NCBI RefSeq assembly: GCF_014203235.1
Contig: NZ_JACHIN010000020.1
Location: 1-64,000 of the forward strand
DNA length: 64,000 nucleotides
Direction of reading: 5' to 3'
Origin: Nonomuraea endophytica
GTDB taxonomy: Bacteria; Actinomycetota; Actinomycetes; Streptosporangiales; Streptosporangiaceae
Positions 9,417 to 17,443 of this stretch are shown in pieces; positions within the stretch are counted from its first letter, which is position 1; each line of letters opens with the position of its first letter. Both the position numbers and the translations under genes were made by a program. The notes beneath the pieces are model-generated. The model saw only the letters and a list, made by a program, of their open reading frames with translations. It ran no database searches and was not told where the DNA came from.

Positions 9417-9459
9417 AAAACGTTCCGGCCGTCACATGCCGTGCGTTAAAACGATTCAA
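9417..9459. promoter_or_regulatory. Two candidate LacI operators before the secreted M28-like gene
   Basis: AAAACGTTCC at 9417-9426 and TTAAAACGATTCAA at 9446-9459 lie in an AT-rich island just upstream of the GTG at 9476. The second is symmetric at 10 of 14 positions around CG. Both carry the AAACG core shared with the other sites of the block. Binding close to the ribosome-binding site fits repression. Confidence 0.55.
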
Positions 9460-9475
9460 TGGAAGGACCCCCCAC

Positions 9476-11059
9476 GTGAGACGACTCGCTCTCCTCGCCC
9501 TTCTCCTCCCGCTGGTCGCGCCGGCGCAACCGGCCAACGCCCAGACGTCAGCCGCCCTGGCCTGCCCGGTCAGGGTCGACCCCGCCGCGTTCGCCTCCGA
9601 AGCCCGCCTGAACACCCTGGCCGAACAGCAGGAGACATACGGCCCCAGGCCGACCGGCTCCTCCGCGCACGCCGACTACGTCGACTGGCTGGAGGACGAG
9701 ATGGCGGCCATCCCCGGCCTCCAGTTCTCCTCCCTGCCCTACAACATCGACCGCTGGGACAGCCTCGGCACCGGCCTGACCGTCGGCGGCACGGCCGTGC
9801 AGGTCGCGGCCCCCGTGCCGTTCTCCTCCTCCACCGGCGCCGGCGGCGTCACGGCGCCGCTCGTCCACCTGGCCGCGGGCACGAACATCACCGCGGCCAA
9901 CGCCGCCGGGAAGATCGTCGTCCGGGACCTGCCCTGGACCAACGTGCCCAACCTGCTCTTCTATCCGCTCGGCCTCGGCTACTCGATGTACGACCCGGGC
10001 ATGACGATCAACCTGCTCGGCTCGGAGTCGATGGAGGCCCCGGCCGCGGCCGACGCCGACCTCAAGGCGGCCGCCGCCGCCGGCGCGCTGGGCGTGATCG
10101 AGGTCAGCCAGCTCCCGCACGCCCAGATCCAGGGCATGTACGCGCCCTACGAGGGCCTGCCGTACGGCCTGCCCGGCGCGTACGTCGGCGCCGACCAGGG
10201 CAAGCAGATCAAGGACGCGCTGGCCGCCGGGCAGCCGGTCCAGGCCAAGCTGACCGTGAACGCCGCCTGGACGCCGACGACCACCCGCACCCTGCTCGCG
10301 ACGCTGCCCGGCGGAAGCGCACAGAAGATCGTGGTGGAGAGCCACACCGACGGCATGAGCCCGGTGTGGGACAACGGCCCGCTCACCATGATCGAGATGG
10401 CCCGCTACCTGTCGACGCTGCCGGTGGAGTGCCGTCCGCGCACCGTGCAGTTCGCGTTCGTGACCGGCCACCTCTACCAGCACCTGACCGGCCCCAACGT
10501 GCGCGAGGGCGGCGCCGGCCAGCTCGCCGCCCAGCTCGACGCCGAGTACGACCAGGGCGGGGTCTCCTCCGTCGTCGTGCTGGAGCACCTCGGCGCCAAG
10601 CGCTACGACGCCGTCGCCAGGCCGAACGGCCTGCCGGGCAAGCAGCTCGTCGCCAGCCCCAACCTCACCGAGCTGCTGATGGTCCCGGTCAGCGAGAGCA
10701 CGCCGCTGCGTGAGCTGGTCAAGGGTCACATCCAGTACTGGGACGTGAAGCGCACCGCCGTCCTCAAGGGCCTGTCCGCGGCCGACCTCGGCACGGTTCC
10801 GCACCACTGCGGCTTCGGTGGCGAAGGCACGCCGTACAACCAGCACCTGCTGCCCGTCATCTCGCCGATCGCCGCGCCCAAGACGCTGTTCTCGCCGCAG
10901 TTCGGCGCCGAGGCGCTCGACATCCCGGCGATGCGCAAGGCGTCGCTCGCCTTCACCGACGTCGTGCTCGACCTCGGCCCGATGGCGCAGTCGGCGGTGG
11001 CGGGCGACGTGACCGCCATGCGCCAGCAGCGCGCCTCCGGCACGCCGGGGTGTGCGTGA
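9476..11059 (+). CDS. Secreted M28-like (zinc-peptidase fold) hydrolase with altered metal site
   Basis: A 527-residue exported protein with a signal peptide cleaved near ANA-QT at residue 22. A PA-like insert precedes a C-terminal M28-type fold. The first ligand region reads SHTDGMSPVWDNG (His, Asp and Asp present). Where M28 peptidases have the Glu-Glu pair it reads FVTGHLYQH, and the later Asp position reads LEHLG. The metal site is therefore unusual or lost, and peptidase activity should not be assumed. The start GTG follows GGAAGGA (9461-9467) by 8 bases. The next gene overlaps or abuts its end. A cytoplasmic relative with the same changes is at 17415. Confidence 0.75.
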   Translation: MRRLALLALLLPLVAPAQPANAQTSAALACPVRVDPAAFASEARLNTLAEQQETYGPRPTGSSAHADYVDWLEDEMAAIPGLQFSSLPYNIDRWDSLGTGLTVGGTAVQVAAPVPFSSSTGAGGVTAPLVHLAAGTNITAANAAGKIVVRDLPWTNVPNLLFYPLGLGYSMYDPGMTINLLGSESMEAPAAADADLKAAAAAGALGVIEVSQLPHAQIQGMYAPYEGLPYGLPGAYVGADQGKQIKDALAAGQPVQAKLTVNAAWTPTTTRTLLATLPGGSAQKIVVESHTDGMSPVWDNGPLTMIEMARYLSTLPVECRPRTVQFAFVTGHLYQHLTGPNVREGGAGQLAAQLDAEYDQGGVSSVVVLEHLGAKRYDAVARPNGLPGKQLVASPNLTELLMVPVSESTPLRELVKGHIQYWDVKRTAVLKGLSAADLGTVPHHCGFGGEGTPYNQHLLPVISPIAAPKTLFSPQFGAEALDIPAMRKASLAFTDVVLDLGPMAQSAVAGDVTAMRQQRASGTPGCA

Positions 11060-11079
11060 GCATGGACAGGAGGACGCTC

Positions 11080-12948
11080 GTGCGTCGGCACACCATCGCC
11101 GACGCCGGGTGTCCGCTCACGGTGGGCAACGGGGAGTTCGCCTTCACCGCCGACGCCACCGGGCTGCAGACCTTCGCGCCGCTGGGCACGCAGGCGCAGT
11201 GGGGCTGGCACACGATGCCCAACCCCAAGGGCCACGTGCCGGAGGACGCGCTCACCGACTACGACGGCGTCGGTTATCCGGACCTTTATCCGGCCACCGA
11301 GGCGGGCGGCTGGCTGCACGTGAACCCGCACCGCCTGCATCTCGGGCGGATCGGCCTGGACGTCCGTGAGGGTGACACGCTGGGCCGTTCTGCTCAGACG
11401 CTCGACCTGTGGACCGGCCTGTTGTCCAGCTCGTTCGAGCTGGGCGGCCTGCCGTACGAGGTGGAGACGGTCTGTCACCCGGAGCGGGACCTGCTGGCCG
11501 TCCGCGTCGTGGGCGGCGCGGTGATCAGGATCGCCTTCCCCTACGCCAGCGACGGCTGGCACACCACCGCCGACTGGGACAAACCAGACAGACACACCAC
11601 CACCTACACGCGGAACGGCTCCCGCTGCGACTTCGTCCGGATCCTGGACGAGGACCGCTACCACGTGGCCGCCGAGTGGGCGGGCCCGGCGCGGCTCACC
11701 TCGCCAGGACCTCACGTCTACCTGATCCGGAGCGAGGAGCTCGTCGTCGAGTTCTCCCCGCGTCCCGTCGGCGGCGCCCTCCCGTCCTTCTCCGAGGTAC
11801 GCGCCGCCGCCGAGGAGCACTGGGAGAGGTTCTGGACCAGCGGGGGAGCGGTGAGCTTCGAGGGCAGCGCCGACCCTCGGGCGCCCGAGCTCGAACGCCG
11901 GGTCGTGCTCTCGCAGTACCTCACCGCGGTCAACTGCGCGGGCTCGATGCCGCCGCAGGAGACCGGGCTGGCGGTCAACTCCTGGAGCGGCAAGTTCCAT
12001 CTGGAGATGCACTGGTGGCACGGCGCCCACTTCGCCCTGTGGGGCAGGCCGGAACTGCTGGAGCGCAGCCTGCCCTGGTATCGCGAGATCCTGCCGATGG
12101 CCAGGGCCACGGCCGCCCGGCAGGGGTTCCGCGGCGCCCGCTGGCCCAAGCAGGTGGGGCCGGAGGGCAGGGAGAGCCCGAGCGAGATCGGCGCCTTCAT
12201 CGTCTGGCAGCAGCCGCACCTGATCTACTTCGCCGAGCTGCTCCGCCGGGCCCGCCCGGGGGCGCTGGAGGAGTACAAGGACCTGGTGTTCGAGACGGCC
12301 GAGTTCATGGCCTCCTTCGCGGGCGGCGGGCATCTGGGTCCGCCGCTGGTCCCGGCGCAGGAGTCGTACTTCGAGGCGCGGCGGGTGGTGCGCGATCCCA
12401 CGTTCGAGCTGGCGTATTGGTGGTGGGGGCTGGAGACGGCCCAGCGGTGGCGGGGCCTGCTCGGGCTCGGGCCCGACCCGGAGTGGGCGCGGGTCATGGA
12501 CGGCCTGGCCCGGCCGCCGGTCCGCGACGGCGTCTACGCGGCGATCGGCGTGGAGCCGTACACGATCAGGACCGACCACCCCTCGATGACCGGCGCGCTC
12601 GGGTTCGTGCCGCCCACTCCGCTGATCGACCCCGAGACCATGCGGGCCACCCTGCACGACGTGCTGGCCGACTGGGACCTGGACAGCACCTGGGGCTGGG
12701 ACTATCCGATGCTCGCCATGTGCGCGGCCCGGCTCGGCGAGCCCGGCACCGCCGTGGACGCGCTGCTGATGGACGCCCCGAAGAACACCTACCTGGCCAG
12801 CGGCCACAACCACCAGTGGCCCGATCTGCTGCCCCTCTACCTGCCGGGCAACGGTGGCCTGCTGGCCGCCGTCGCCCACATGGCGGCGTCGGAGTGCTTC
12901 CCGGAAGGCTGGCGGGTTCAGGCGGAAGGGGTGGTCACGATGCTGTGA
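11080..12948 (+). CDS. Putative six-hairpin (alpha/alpha)6 glycosidase
   Basis: A protein of about 622 residues without a signal peptide. An N-terminal beta-rich region (to about residue 260) precedes a helical barrel with NSWSGKFHLEMHWWHGAHFALW, PAQESY and DSTWGWDYPM segments. These aromatic and acidic motifs resemble GH65/GH95-type six-hairpin glycosidases, but I cannot assign a CAZy family. GTG at 11080 is chosen because AGGAGG (11068-11073) stands 6 bases before it; an ATG at 11062 lies upstream of that site and has no ribosome-binding site. It is probably co-transcribed with 9476. Its last 14 bases overlap the convergent TetR gene. Confidence 0.72.
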   Translation: MRRHTIADAGCPLTVGNGEFAFTADATGLQTFAPLGTQAQWGWHTMPNPKGHVPEDALTDYDGVGYPDLYPATEAGGWLHVNPHRLHLGRIGLDVREGDTLGRSAQTLDLWTGLLSSSFELGGLPYEVETVCHPERDLLAVRVVGGAVIRIAFPYASDGWHTTADWDKPDRHTTTYTRNGSRCDFVRILDEDRYHVAAEWAGPARLTSPGPHVYLIRSEELVVEFSPRPVGGALPSFSEVRAAAEEHWERFWTSGGAVSFEGSADPRAPELERRVVLSQYLTAVNCAGSMPPQETGLAVNSWSGKFHLEMHWWHGAHFALWGRPELLERSLPWYREILPMARATAARQGFRGARWPKQVGPEGRESPSEIGAFIVWQQPHLIYFAELLRRARPGALEEYKDLVFETAEFMASFAGGGHLGPPLVPAQESYFEARRVVRDPTFELAYWWWGLETAQRWRGLLGLGPDPEWARVMDGLARPPVRDGVYAAIGVEPYTIRTDHPSMTGALGFVPPTPLIDPETMRATLHDVLADWDLDSTWGWDYPMLAMCAARLGEPGTAVDALLMDAPKNTYLASGHNHQWPDLLPLYLPGNGGLLAAVAHMAASECFPEGWRVQAEGVVTML

Positions 12949-13591
12949 GCAGGACGACCGTGGAGTGGTAGAGGTCGCCGGCCGACGACGTCAGCGTGGC
13001 GACGCGGCCCGCGCGCACCTCCGAGGCGATGAACTCGGTGGTCCCGTAGACGATCAGGCGGGGCACCGCGGCGCGCAGCGGCGGCAGCGAGGGATCCTCC
13101 TGCCTGGCCCGCGCGGCCAGCGCCTCCAGCATGTCGAGGAAGGGCCGGTAGGCGGCCTCGCGCTGCTCGACGGCCCGCTCACCCGCCCTCGGCAACTCCA
13201 CGAAGTACGCCTGCGCGTATTCCGGGCGCTCCTGCCACCACCGCAGGTAGGCGTTCATCCCCAGCCGGAGCGCCTCGCTCCAGCGGTCGCCCGCCTCCTC
13301 CGCGGCCGTGTAGATCGAGTCGATCATCTGGGGCAGGTCGCGCTCGCACACGGCGAGGAAGCACGCCTCCTTGTCGGCGAACTGGGCGTAGAAGGCGTTG
13401 CGCGAGACCCGCGCGGCGGCGATCACGTCCGGCACGCTCGTGGCGGCGTATCCACGCCTGGCGACGAGCCTCAGCATGGCCTCCACGAGGCGGTCCCGCT
13501 GGGAGTTGCGCACCGTGTCGGGGGAGAGTCCGTGCCGCCCCCGGGGGAGTGGACGGGCCGCCGGAACTTCCTTCTGTTCATCTCTTGACAT
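12935..13591 (-). CDS. TetR-family regulator
   Basis: A 218-residue regulator. The helix-turn-helix ATSVPDVIAAARVSRNAFYAQFADKE lies around residues 50-75 and is followed by a ligand-binding domain. It is divergent from the alpha/beta hydrolase at 13658, with an 18-bp palindrome (13620-13637) between them that is a likely operator for both genes. It sits inside the catabolic block, so it may add a second signal to the LacI control of the 13658-21617 operon. Confidence 0.9.
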   Translation of the reverse strand: MSRDEQKEVPAARPLPRGRHGLSPDTVRNSQRDRLVEAMLRLVARRGYAATSVPDVIAAARVSRNAFYAQFADKEACFLAVCERDLPQMIDSIYTAAEEAGDRWSEALRLGMNAYLRWWQERPEYAQAYFVELPRAGERAVEQREAAYRPFLDMLEALAARARQEDPSLPPLRAAVPRLIVYGTTEFIASEVRAGRVATLTSSAGDLYHSTVVLLTAS

Positions 13592-13619
13592 CGCTCACCG
13601 ATCGTACTTCCCTCTGTTG

Positions 13620-13637
13620 GGAGACGTTCACGTCTCC
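13620..13637. promoter_or_regulatory. TetR-type operator palindrome
   Basis: GGAGACGT and ACGTCTCC form a perfect 8+8 inverted repeat with a 2-bp centre (TC). It lies 28 bases upstream of the divergent TetR start and 20 bases before the hydrolase ATG at 13658. Size and position fit a TetR operator for both genes. Confidence 0.7.
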
Positions 13638-13657
13638 AAATAATCTACGAGGTGACC

Positions 13658-14518
13658 ATGGAAAACTTCACCCGCCGGCAGGCGTTGCGGGCAGGGGCGC
13701 TCGGCCTCATGTCGGCCGGATTCCTGTCGTGGACGACCACCGAGGCCAACGCCGCCTCCGCCATCGAAACGATTTACAAGGCAGCGGGCCCGTGGCCGGT
13801 CGCCACCGGCACCTCGGGCGGTCACCGGCTCTACTACCCCTCGACCCTGGGCTCCGGCGGCGCCACCCACCCGATCGTCACCTGGGGCAACGGCTCCTGG
13901 GCCACCCCCGACAACTACCCGGGACTGCTCAACCACCTCGCCTCGTGGGGCTTCGCGGTCGTCGCCTCCACCGACACGACCACGGGCACCGGCGCCGAGA
14001 TCCTCGCCGCCGCCCAGCACCTCGTCGGCCTCAACACCGACCCCGCCAGCGTCTTCCACGGCAAGCTGAACACCGCCCAGGTCGCCGCCGTCGGCCACTC
14101 CCAGGGCGCGGGCGGCTCCATCAACGCGGCCAACGACTCCGCCGGGCTGATCAAGACCGTCGTGCCGATCGCCGTGCCCGCGCAGTGGATGGCCAGCCCG
14201 GGAGACGAGTTCTCCGTCGCCGACCTTACCTGCCCGGTGCTCTTCCTCAGCGGTGCGAACGACTGGCTGATCTCCTCGGCCGCGACCGTCCAGGGCTACT
14301 ACGACCAGGCCCCCGCCGGAGCGGGCAAGGCACTGCTCAAGGGCGCGGGCCACAACGACATCCAGAACACCGGCGGCGCCTTCCTCGGCTACCTGACCGC
14401 CTGGCTGAGATACCGCCTCCAGGCCGACACCCAGGCCCGCGGGGCGTTCGCCGGCGGCACCCCCGAGCTCCCCACCAACACCGCCTGGCAGAACCAGGCG
14501 CTCAAGAACCTCACCTAG
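13658..14518 (+). CDS. Tat-exported alpha/beta hydrolase (dienelactone hydrolase / cutinase-like)
   Basis: A 286-residue esterase-like enzyme. The twin-arginine signal TRRQALRAGA is followed by a hydrophobic stretch, with likely cleavage after ANA near residue 32. The nucleophile elbow GHSQGAGG has Ser148; Asp202 (GANDWL) and His232 (GAGHNDI) complete a triad. The fold resembles bacterial cutinase/PETase-like and chlorophyllase-like hydrolases. ATG at 13658 is preferred over GTG 13652 because GAGG lies 5 bases before it. First gene of a tightly packed operon, it could hydrolyse ester bonds outside the cell before import. An operator-like GAAACGATTT is embedded at 13766. Confidence 0.82.
   Translation: MENFTRRQALRAGALGLMSAGFLSWTTTEANAASAIETIYKAAGPWPVATGTSGGHRLYYPSTLGSGGATHPIVTWGNGSWATPDNYPGLLNHLASWGFAVVASTDTTTGTGAEILAAAQHLVGLNTDPASVFHGKLNTAQVAAVGHSQGAGGSINAANDSAGLIKTVVPIAVPAQWMASPGDEFSVADLTCPVLFLSGANDWLISSAATVQGYYDQAPAGAGKALLKGAGHNDIQNTGGAFLGYLTAWLRYRLQADTQARGAFAGGTPELPTNTAWQNQALKNLT
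13766..13775. promoter_or_regulatory. Candidate intragenic LacI operator, GAAACGATTT
   Basis: The site lies at codons 37-40 of the hydrolase gene and forces a rare ATT Ile codon in otherwise GC3-rich sequence. Its core matches the other LacI-site candidates. Position about 108 bases into the gene fits a roadblock or looping site. Confidence 0.45.
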
Positions 14519-14528
14519 GAGAACCACG

Positions 14529-15761
14529 ATGGCGGATCTGACGCGGCGTGGGCTACTCGCCGCCGGCGCGCTCACCCTGCTCGCCGGATGCGGCGATGAC
14601 CAGCCTCGGCAGCAGGCCGCGGACGGCAAGCCGCAGGGCACGGTCAACGTCTGGCTGCACGGCTCGCAGGACACCGGCCGGCAGTTCCAGGAGCTCGTGC
14701 ACCGCTACATGGCCGACTTCCAGATCGACGTGAGGCTGCTCTACCTGCCCGTGGGCCAGCTCGACGCCAAACTGCTGACCGCCTTCAGCGGCGGCACCCC
14801 GCCCGACGTCTTCAAGATCGGCCACTGGAGCTTCCCCGCGCACGCCAAGAAGAAGCGGCTCGCGCCCGTCGACACCAAGGCGCTCCCGCTGCAGAACTAC
14901 GAGCCGGGCACGACCGCCCCGCTCACCTACCAGAACGTGCCCTACGGCGTGCCCATCGACTTCAACCCCTGCATGCTCTACTACCGCAAGGACCGGTTCA
15001 AGGAGGCCGGGCTCGACCCCGACAAGCCCCCGTCCACCTGGGAAGAGGTCGCCGAGTACAGCGCGAAGCTCACCTCGAAGGACCGCAAACGCGTCGGCCT
15101 GCAGTGGCTCTACGGCGACCCGCAGTGGGCGCTCATGATGCTCACCGCCCTCATCCAGGGCCAGGGCGGCAAGTTCCCGTCGCTCGCCACCGAACACGGC
15201 ATTAACGCCCTGACGTACATGTCGGGGATGGGCAACCCCAAGCTCTCCAACCCGCTGGGCGCGCTCGGCCTGTTCTACTCCGGCGAGGCGGCCATGGTCG
15301 TCAGCGGCGCCTTCCTCGGCCCCGCCCTGGAGAAGCTGGGCAAGGACAAACTCACCTTCGGCAAGCAGTACGGCGTCGCCCCCATGCCCACCTGGGCCGG
15401 CGGCCAGTCCGTCGTCCCCGCCTACACCTGGGGCTGGGGCGTGGCCAAGGACTCGCCCAACCAGTTCACCTCCTGGCACTTCGTCAACTACATGCAGGGC
15501 GCCCCGTCGGTGACCGCCAACCTCGACAACGGCATCATCATCCCGACCAAGGGCTGGCGCGAGGCAGGCCCGCGCGGCAAGTCGGAGATCATGAAGATCG
15601 TCGCCGACAGCCTCCCGCACGTCGACTTCGGCCCGATCATCCCCGGCACCCTCGAACTGGCGAAGGCCGCGGCCGGCGCCGTCGACTCCGTCGCCCACGG
15701 CAAGTCGACCCCGGACCAGGCCGCGGCGACCTTCGACTCCACCGTGCGACTGATCCAATGA
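14529..15761 (+). CDS. Sugar-binding lipoprotein of a second ABC importer
   Basis: A 410-residue substrate receptor. Its signal has a TRRGLLAAG Tat-like start and the lipobox LLAGC with Cys21. The fold is SBP_bac_1. AGGAG (14517-14521) overlaps the upstream stop codon and sits 7 bases before the ATG. It is followed by its two permeases with 4-base overlaps. Its sequence differs clearly from the receptor at 6916-8205, so the block can import at least two related ligands. Confidence 0.92.
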   Translation: MADLTRRGLLAAGALTLLAGCGDDQPRQQAADGKPQGTVNVWLHGSQDTGRQFQELVHRYMADFQIDVRLLYLPVGQLDAKLLTAFSGGTPPDVFKIGHWSFPAHAKKKRLAPVDTKALPLQNYEPGTTAPLTYQNVPYGVPIDFNPCMLYYRKDRFKEAGLDPDKPPSTWEEVAEYSAKLTSKDRKRVGLQWLYGDPQWALMMLTALIQGQGGKFPSLATEHGINALTYMSGMGNPKLSNPLGALGLFYSGEAAMVVSGAFLGPALEKLGKDKLTFGKQYGVAPMPTWAGGQSVVPAYTWGWGVAKDSPNQFTSWHFVNYMQGAPSVTANLDNGIIIPTKGWREAGPRGKSEIMKIVADSLPHVDFGPIIPGTLELAKAAAGAVDSVAHGKSTPDQAAATFDSTVRLIQ

Positions 15762-16621
15762 GAACCCGGCCCCAGGCCACGGCGGGTGTCGCGCTGACCC
15801 TCCCGGTGGCCGTCTTCTTCGTCGTGTTCTGGCTCGTCCCGTTCCTGGCCGCCATCTATCTCAGCTTCACCGACTACGAGATGGCCGGGACACCCAACTG
15901 GATCGGCCTCGCCAACTACGAGCGCATGTTCGCCGACCCCGGCTTCCTCAACTCGGCGTGGATCACCGTCGTCTACACGGTCTGCACGGTCGTCCCGACG
16001 ATCGTGCTGGCCCTGCTGGTGGCCGTGCCGCTGAGCAAGCCGGGACGGCTCAACCGCTGGCTCAGGGCGCTCGTCATGATCCCGGCCGTGATGCCGCTGG
16101 CCGCCACGTCCATGGTCTGGGTGATCATCTACTCCGACCGCGGCCTGGCCAATACCCTCCTCGGCCTGGTCGGGGTCGAGCCGCAGTCCTGGCTGACCAG
16201 CTCCGACCTGGCCATCTGGGCCCTGGTCGTGATGGTCGTCTGGAAGAGCATGGGCCTGTTCGTGATCATCCTGACCGCAGGGCTGCAGGCGCTGCCCGGC
16301 GAGGTGTACGAGGCCGCCGCCATCGACGGCTCGGGAGCGGTGACCACGTTCACCCGGATCACGATCCCGCTGCTGCGCAGGACCCTGCTGTTCGTCCTGG
16401 TCATCTCGGTGGCCGGATCGATGCAGGCGTTCGTGCCCGCGTTCCTGCTCACCGGCGGCGGGCCCGCCGACGCCACCCAGGTCCTGCCGTACTACATCTG
16501 GGCCAACGCCTTCCCCTACGAGCACATGGGCTACGCCGCCGCGATGGGCATGGTGCTGCTCGTCGCCATGGTGATCGTCTCGGCGCTGCAGTTCGGGTTC
16601 CTGAAGGGCGGCGACGAATGA
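15758..16621 (+). CDS. ABC sugar importer permease, MalF type (second system)
   Basis: A 287-residue permease with six predicted helices. The EAA loop reads EAAAIDGSGAVTTFTR. Its start overlaps the receptor stop codon (ATGA at 15758-15761) and its end overlaps the next permease in the same way. No ATPase gene lies in the operon, so a shared MsiK-like ATPase is expected. Confidence 0.92.
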   Translation: MRTRPQATAGVALTLPVAVFFVVFWLVPFLAAIYLSFTDYEMAGTPNWIGLANYERMFADPGFLNSAWITVVYTVCTVVPTIVLALLVAVPLSKPGRLNRWLRALVMIPAVMPLAATSMVWVIIYSDRGLANTLLGLVGVEPQSWLTSSDLAIWALVVMVVWKSMGLFVIILTAGLQALPGEVYEAAAIDGSGAVTTFTRITIPLLRRTLLFVLVISVAGSMQAFVPAFLLTGGGPADATQVLPYYIWANAFPYEHMGYAAAMGMVLLVAMVIVSALQFGFLKGGDE

Positions 16622-17418
16622 GGATCCTGCGCGCCGCCTGGCTGATCGCCGCGGTCGGGACGATGCTGTTGCCGGTGTACGTCATGCTCGTCGTCGCCTC
16701 GGCGCCCGACGACACCGACCTGCGCGGGCTGGTCTTCAACGGCTTCCACCTGCCCGACAACATCGGGGTGCTGTTCGGCGAGGGCAACCTGCCCATCTAC
16801 CTGCGCAACAGCCTCATCCTGTGCGTCGGCACCGGCCTCCTGGACGTGATCTTCTCGGCCGCCGCCGGATACGCGATGGCCCAGCTGTCCTTCCCCGGCC
16901 GCCGCGTCCTGTTCGCGCTGGTGGTCGGCACGCTCGCGCTCACCCCGATGGTGCTGGTCATCCCCGTCTTCCTCATCGTCAAGGAGTTCGGCTGGGTCAA
17001 CACCTTCCAGGGCATGATGGTGCCCGGCATGATCAGCGCGTTCGGCGTCTTCCTGGTGCGGCAGTTCGCCCTCGGCATCCCGAAGGAGCTGCTGCTGGCC
17101 GCCCGGGTCGACGGCGCGGGGGAGTTCCGCATCTTCGCCCGCATCGCCGTGCCGCTGCTCAAGCCCGCGCTCATCACGCTGTTCCTGGTGCACTTCCTGG
17201 CGCAGTGGGACAACCTGCTGTGGCCCCTGATCGTGGCCAACGAGCAGGAGCTGTGGCCGTTGCCGGTGGGGCTGGCCAACTTCCAGAGCGAGGTCGGCGT
17301 CACCTATCACCTGACCACCACCGCGGCGCTGGTCACCGCCGTGCCACCGTTCATCCTGATGGTGGCGCTGCAGCGCTACTACGTGGCGGGGCTGACCTTC
17401 GGAGGGCTGAAACGATGA
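16618..17418 (+). CDS. ABC sugar importer permease, MalG type (second system)
   Basis: A 266-residue permease, partner of the preceding gene. The EAA loop reads LLAARVDGAGEFRIFAR. ATG at 16618 overlaps the upstream stop. Its last codons (CTG AAA CGA TGA) carry the first of two GAAACGAT elements and overlap the start of the M28-like gene. Confidence 0.92.
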   Translation: MRILRAAWLIAAVGTMLLPVYVMLVVASAPDDTDLRGLVFNGFHLPDNIGVLFGEGNLPIYLRNSLILCVGTGLLDVIFSAAAGYAMAQLSFPGRRVLFALVVGTLALTPMVLVIPVFLIVKEFGWVNTFQGMMVPGMISAFGVFLVRQFALGIPKELLLAARVDGAGEFRIFARIAVPLLKPALITLFLVHFLAQWDNLLWPLIVANEQELWPLPVGLANFQSEVGVTYHLTTTAALVTAVPPFILMVALQRYYVAGLTFGGLKR

Positions 17419-17443
17419 TGGACTGGATTGAAACGATCGTTTC
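17409..17443. promoter_or_regulatory. Tandem candidate LacI operators at the permease/M28 junction
   Basis: GAAACGAT at 17409-17416 and the perfect 14-bp palindrome GAAACGATCGTTTC at 17430-17443 start 21 bp apart, two helical turns. The second lies in codons 6-10 of the next gene and uses rare codons (ATT, GTT) unlike the surrounding GC3-rich sequence. This is the best palindrome of the set. Confidence 0.6.

Noticed and set aside
8222..9475. In-frame extension of the M28-like protein back to 8222
   Set aside because: It runs through the LacI gene; the signal peptide and ribosome-binding site place the start at 9476.
13585..13590. TTGACA as a -35 box for the hydrolase operon
   Set aside because: No acceptable -10 hexamer is found 16-19 bases downstream, and it lies at the 5' end of the TetR gene.
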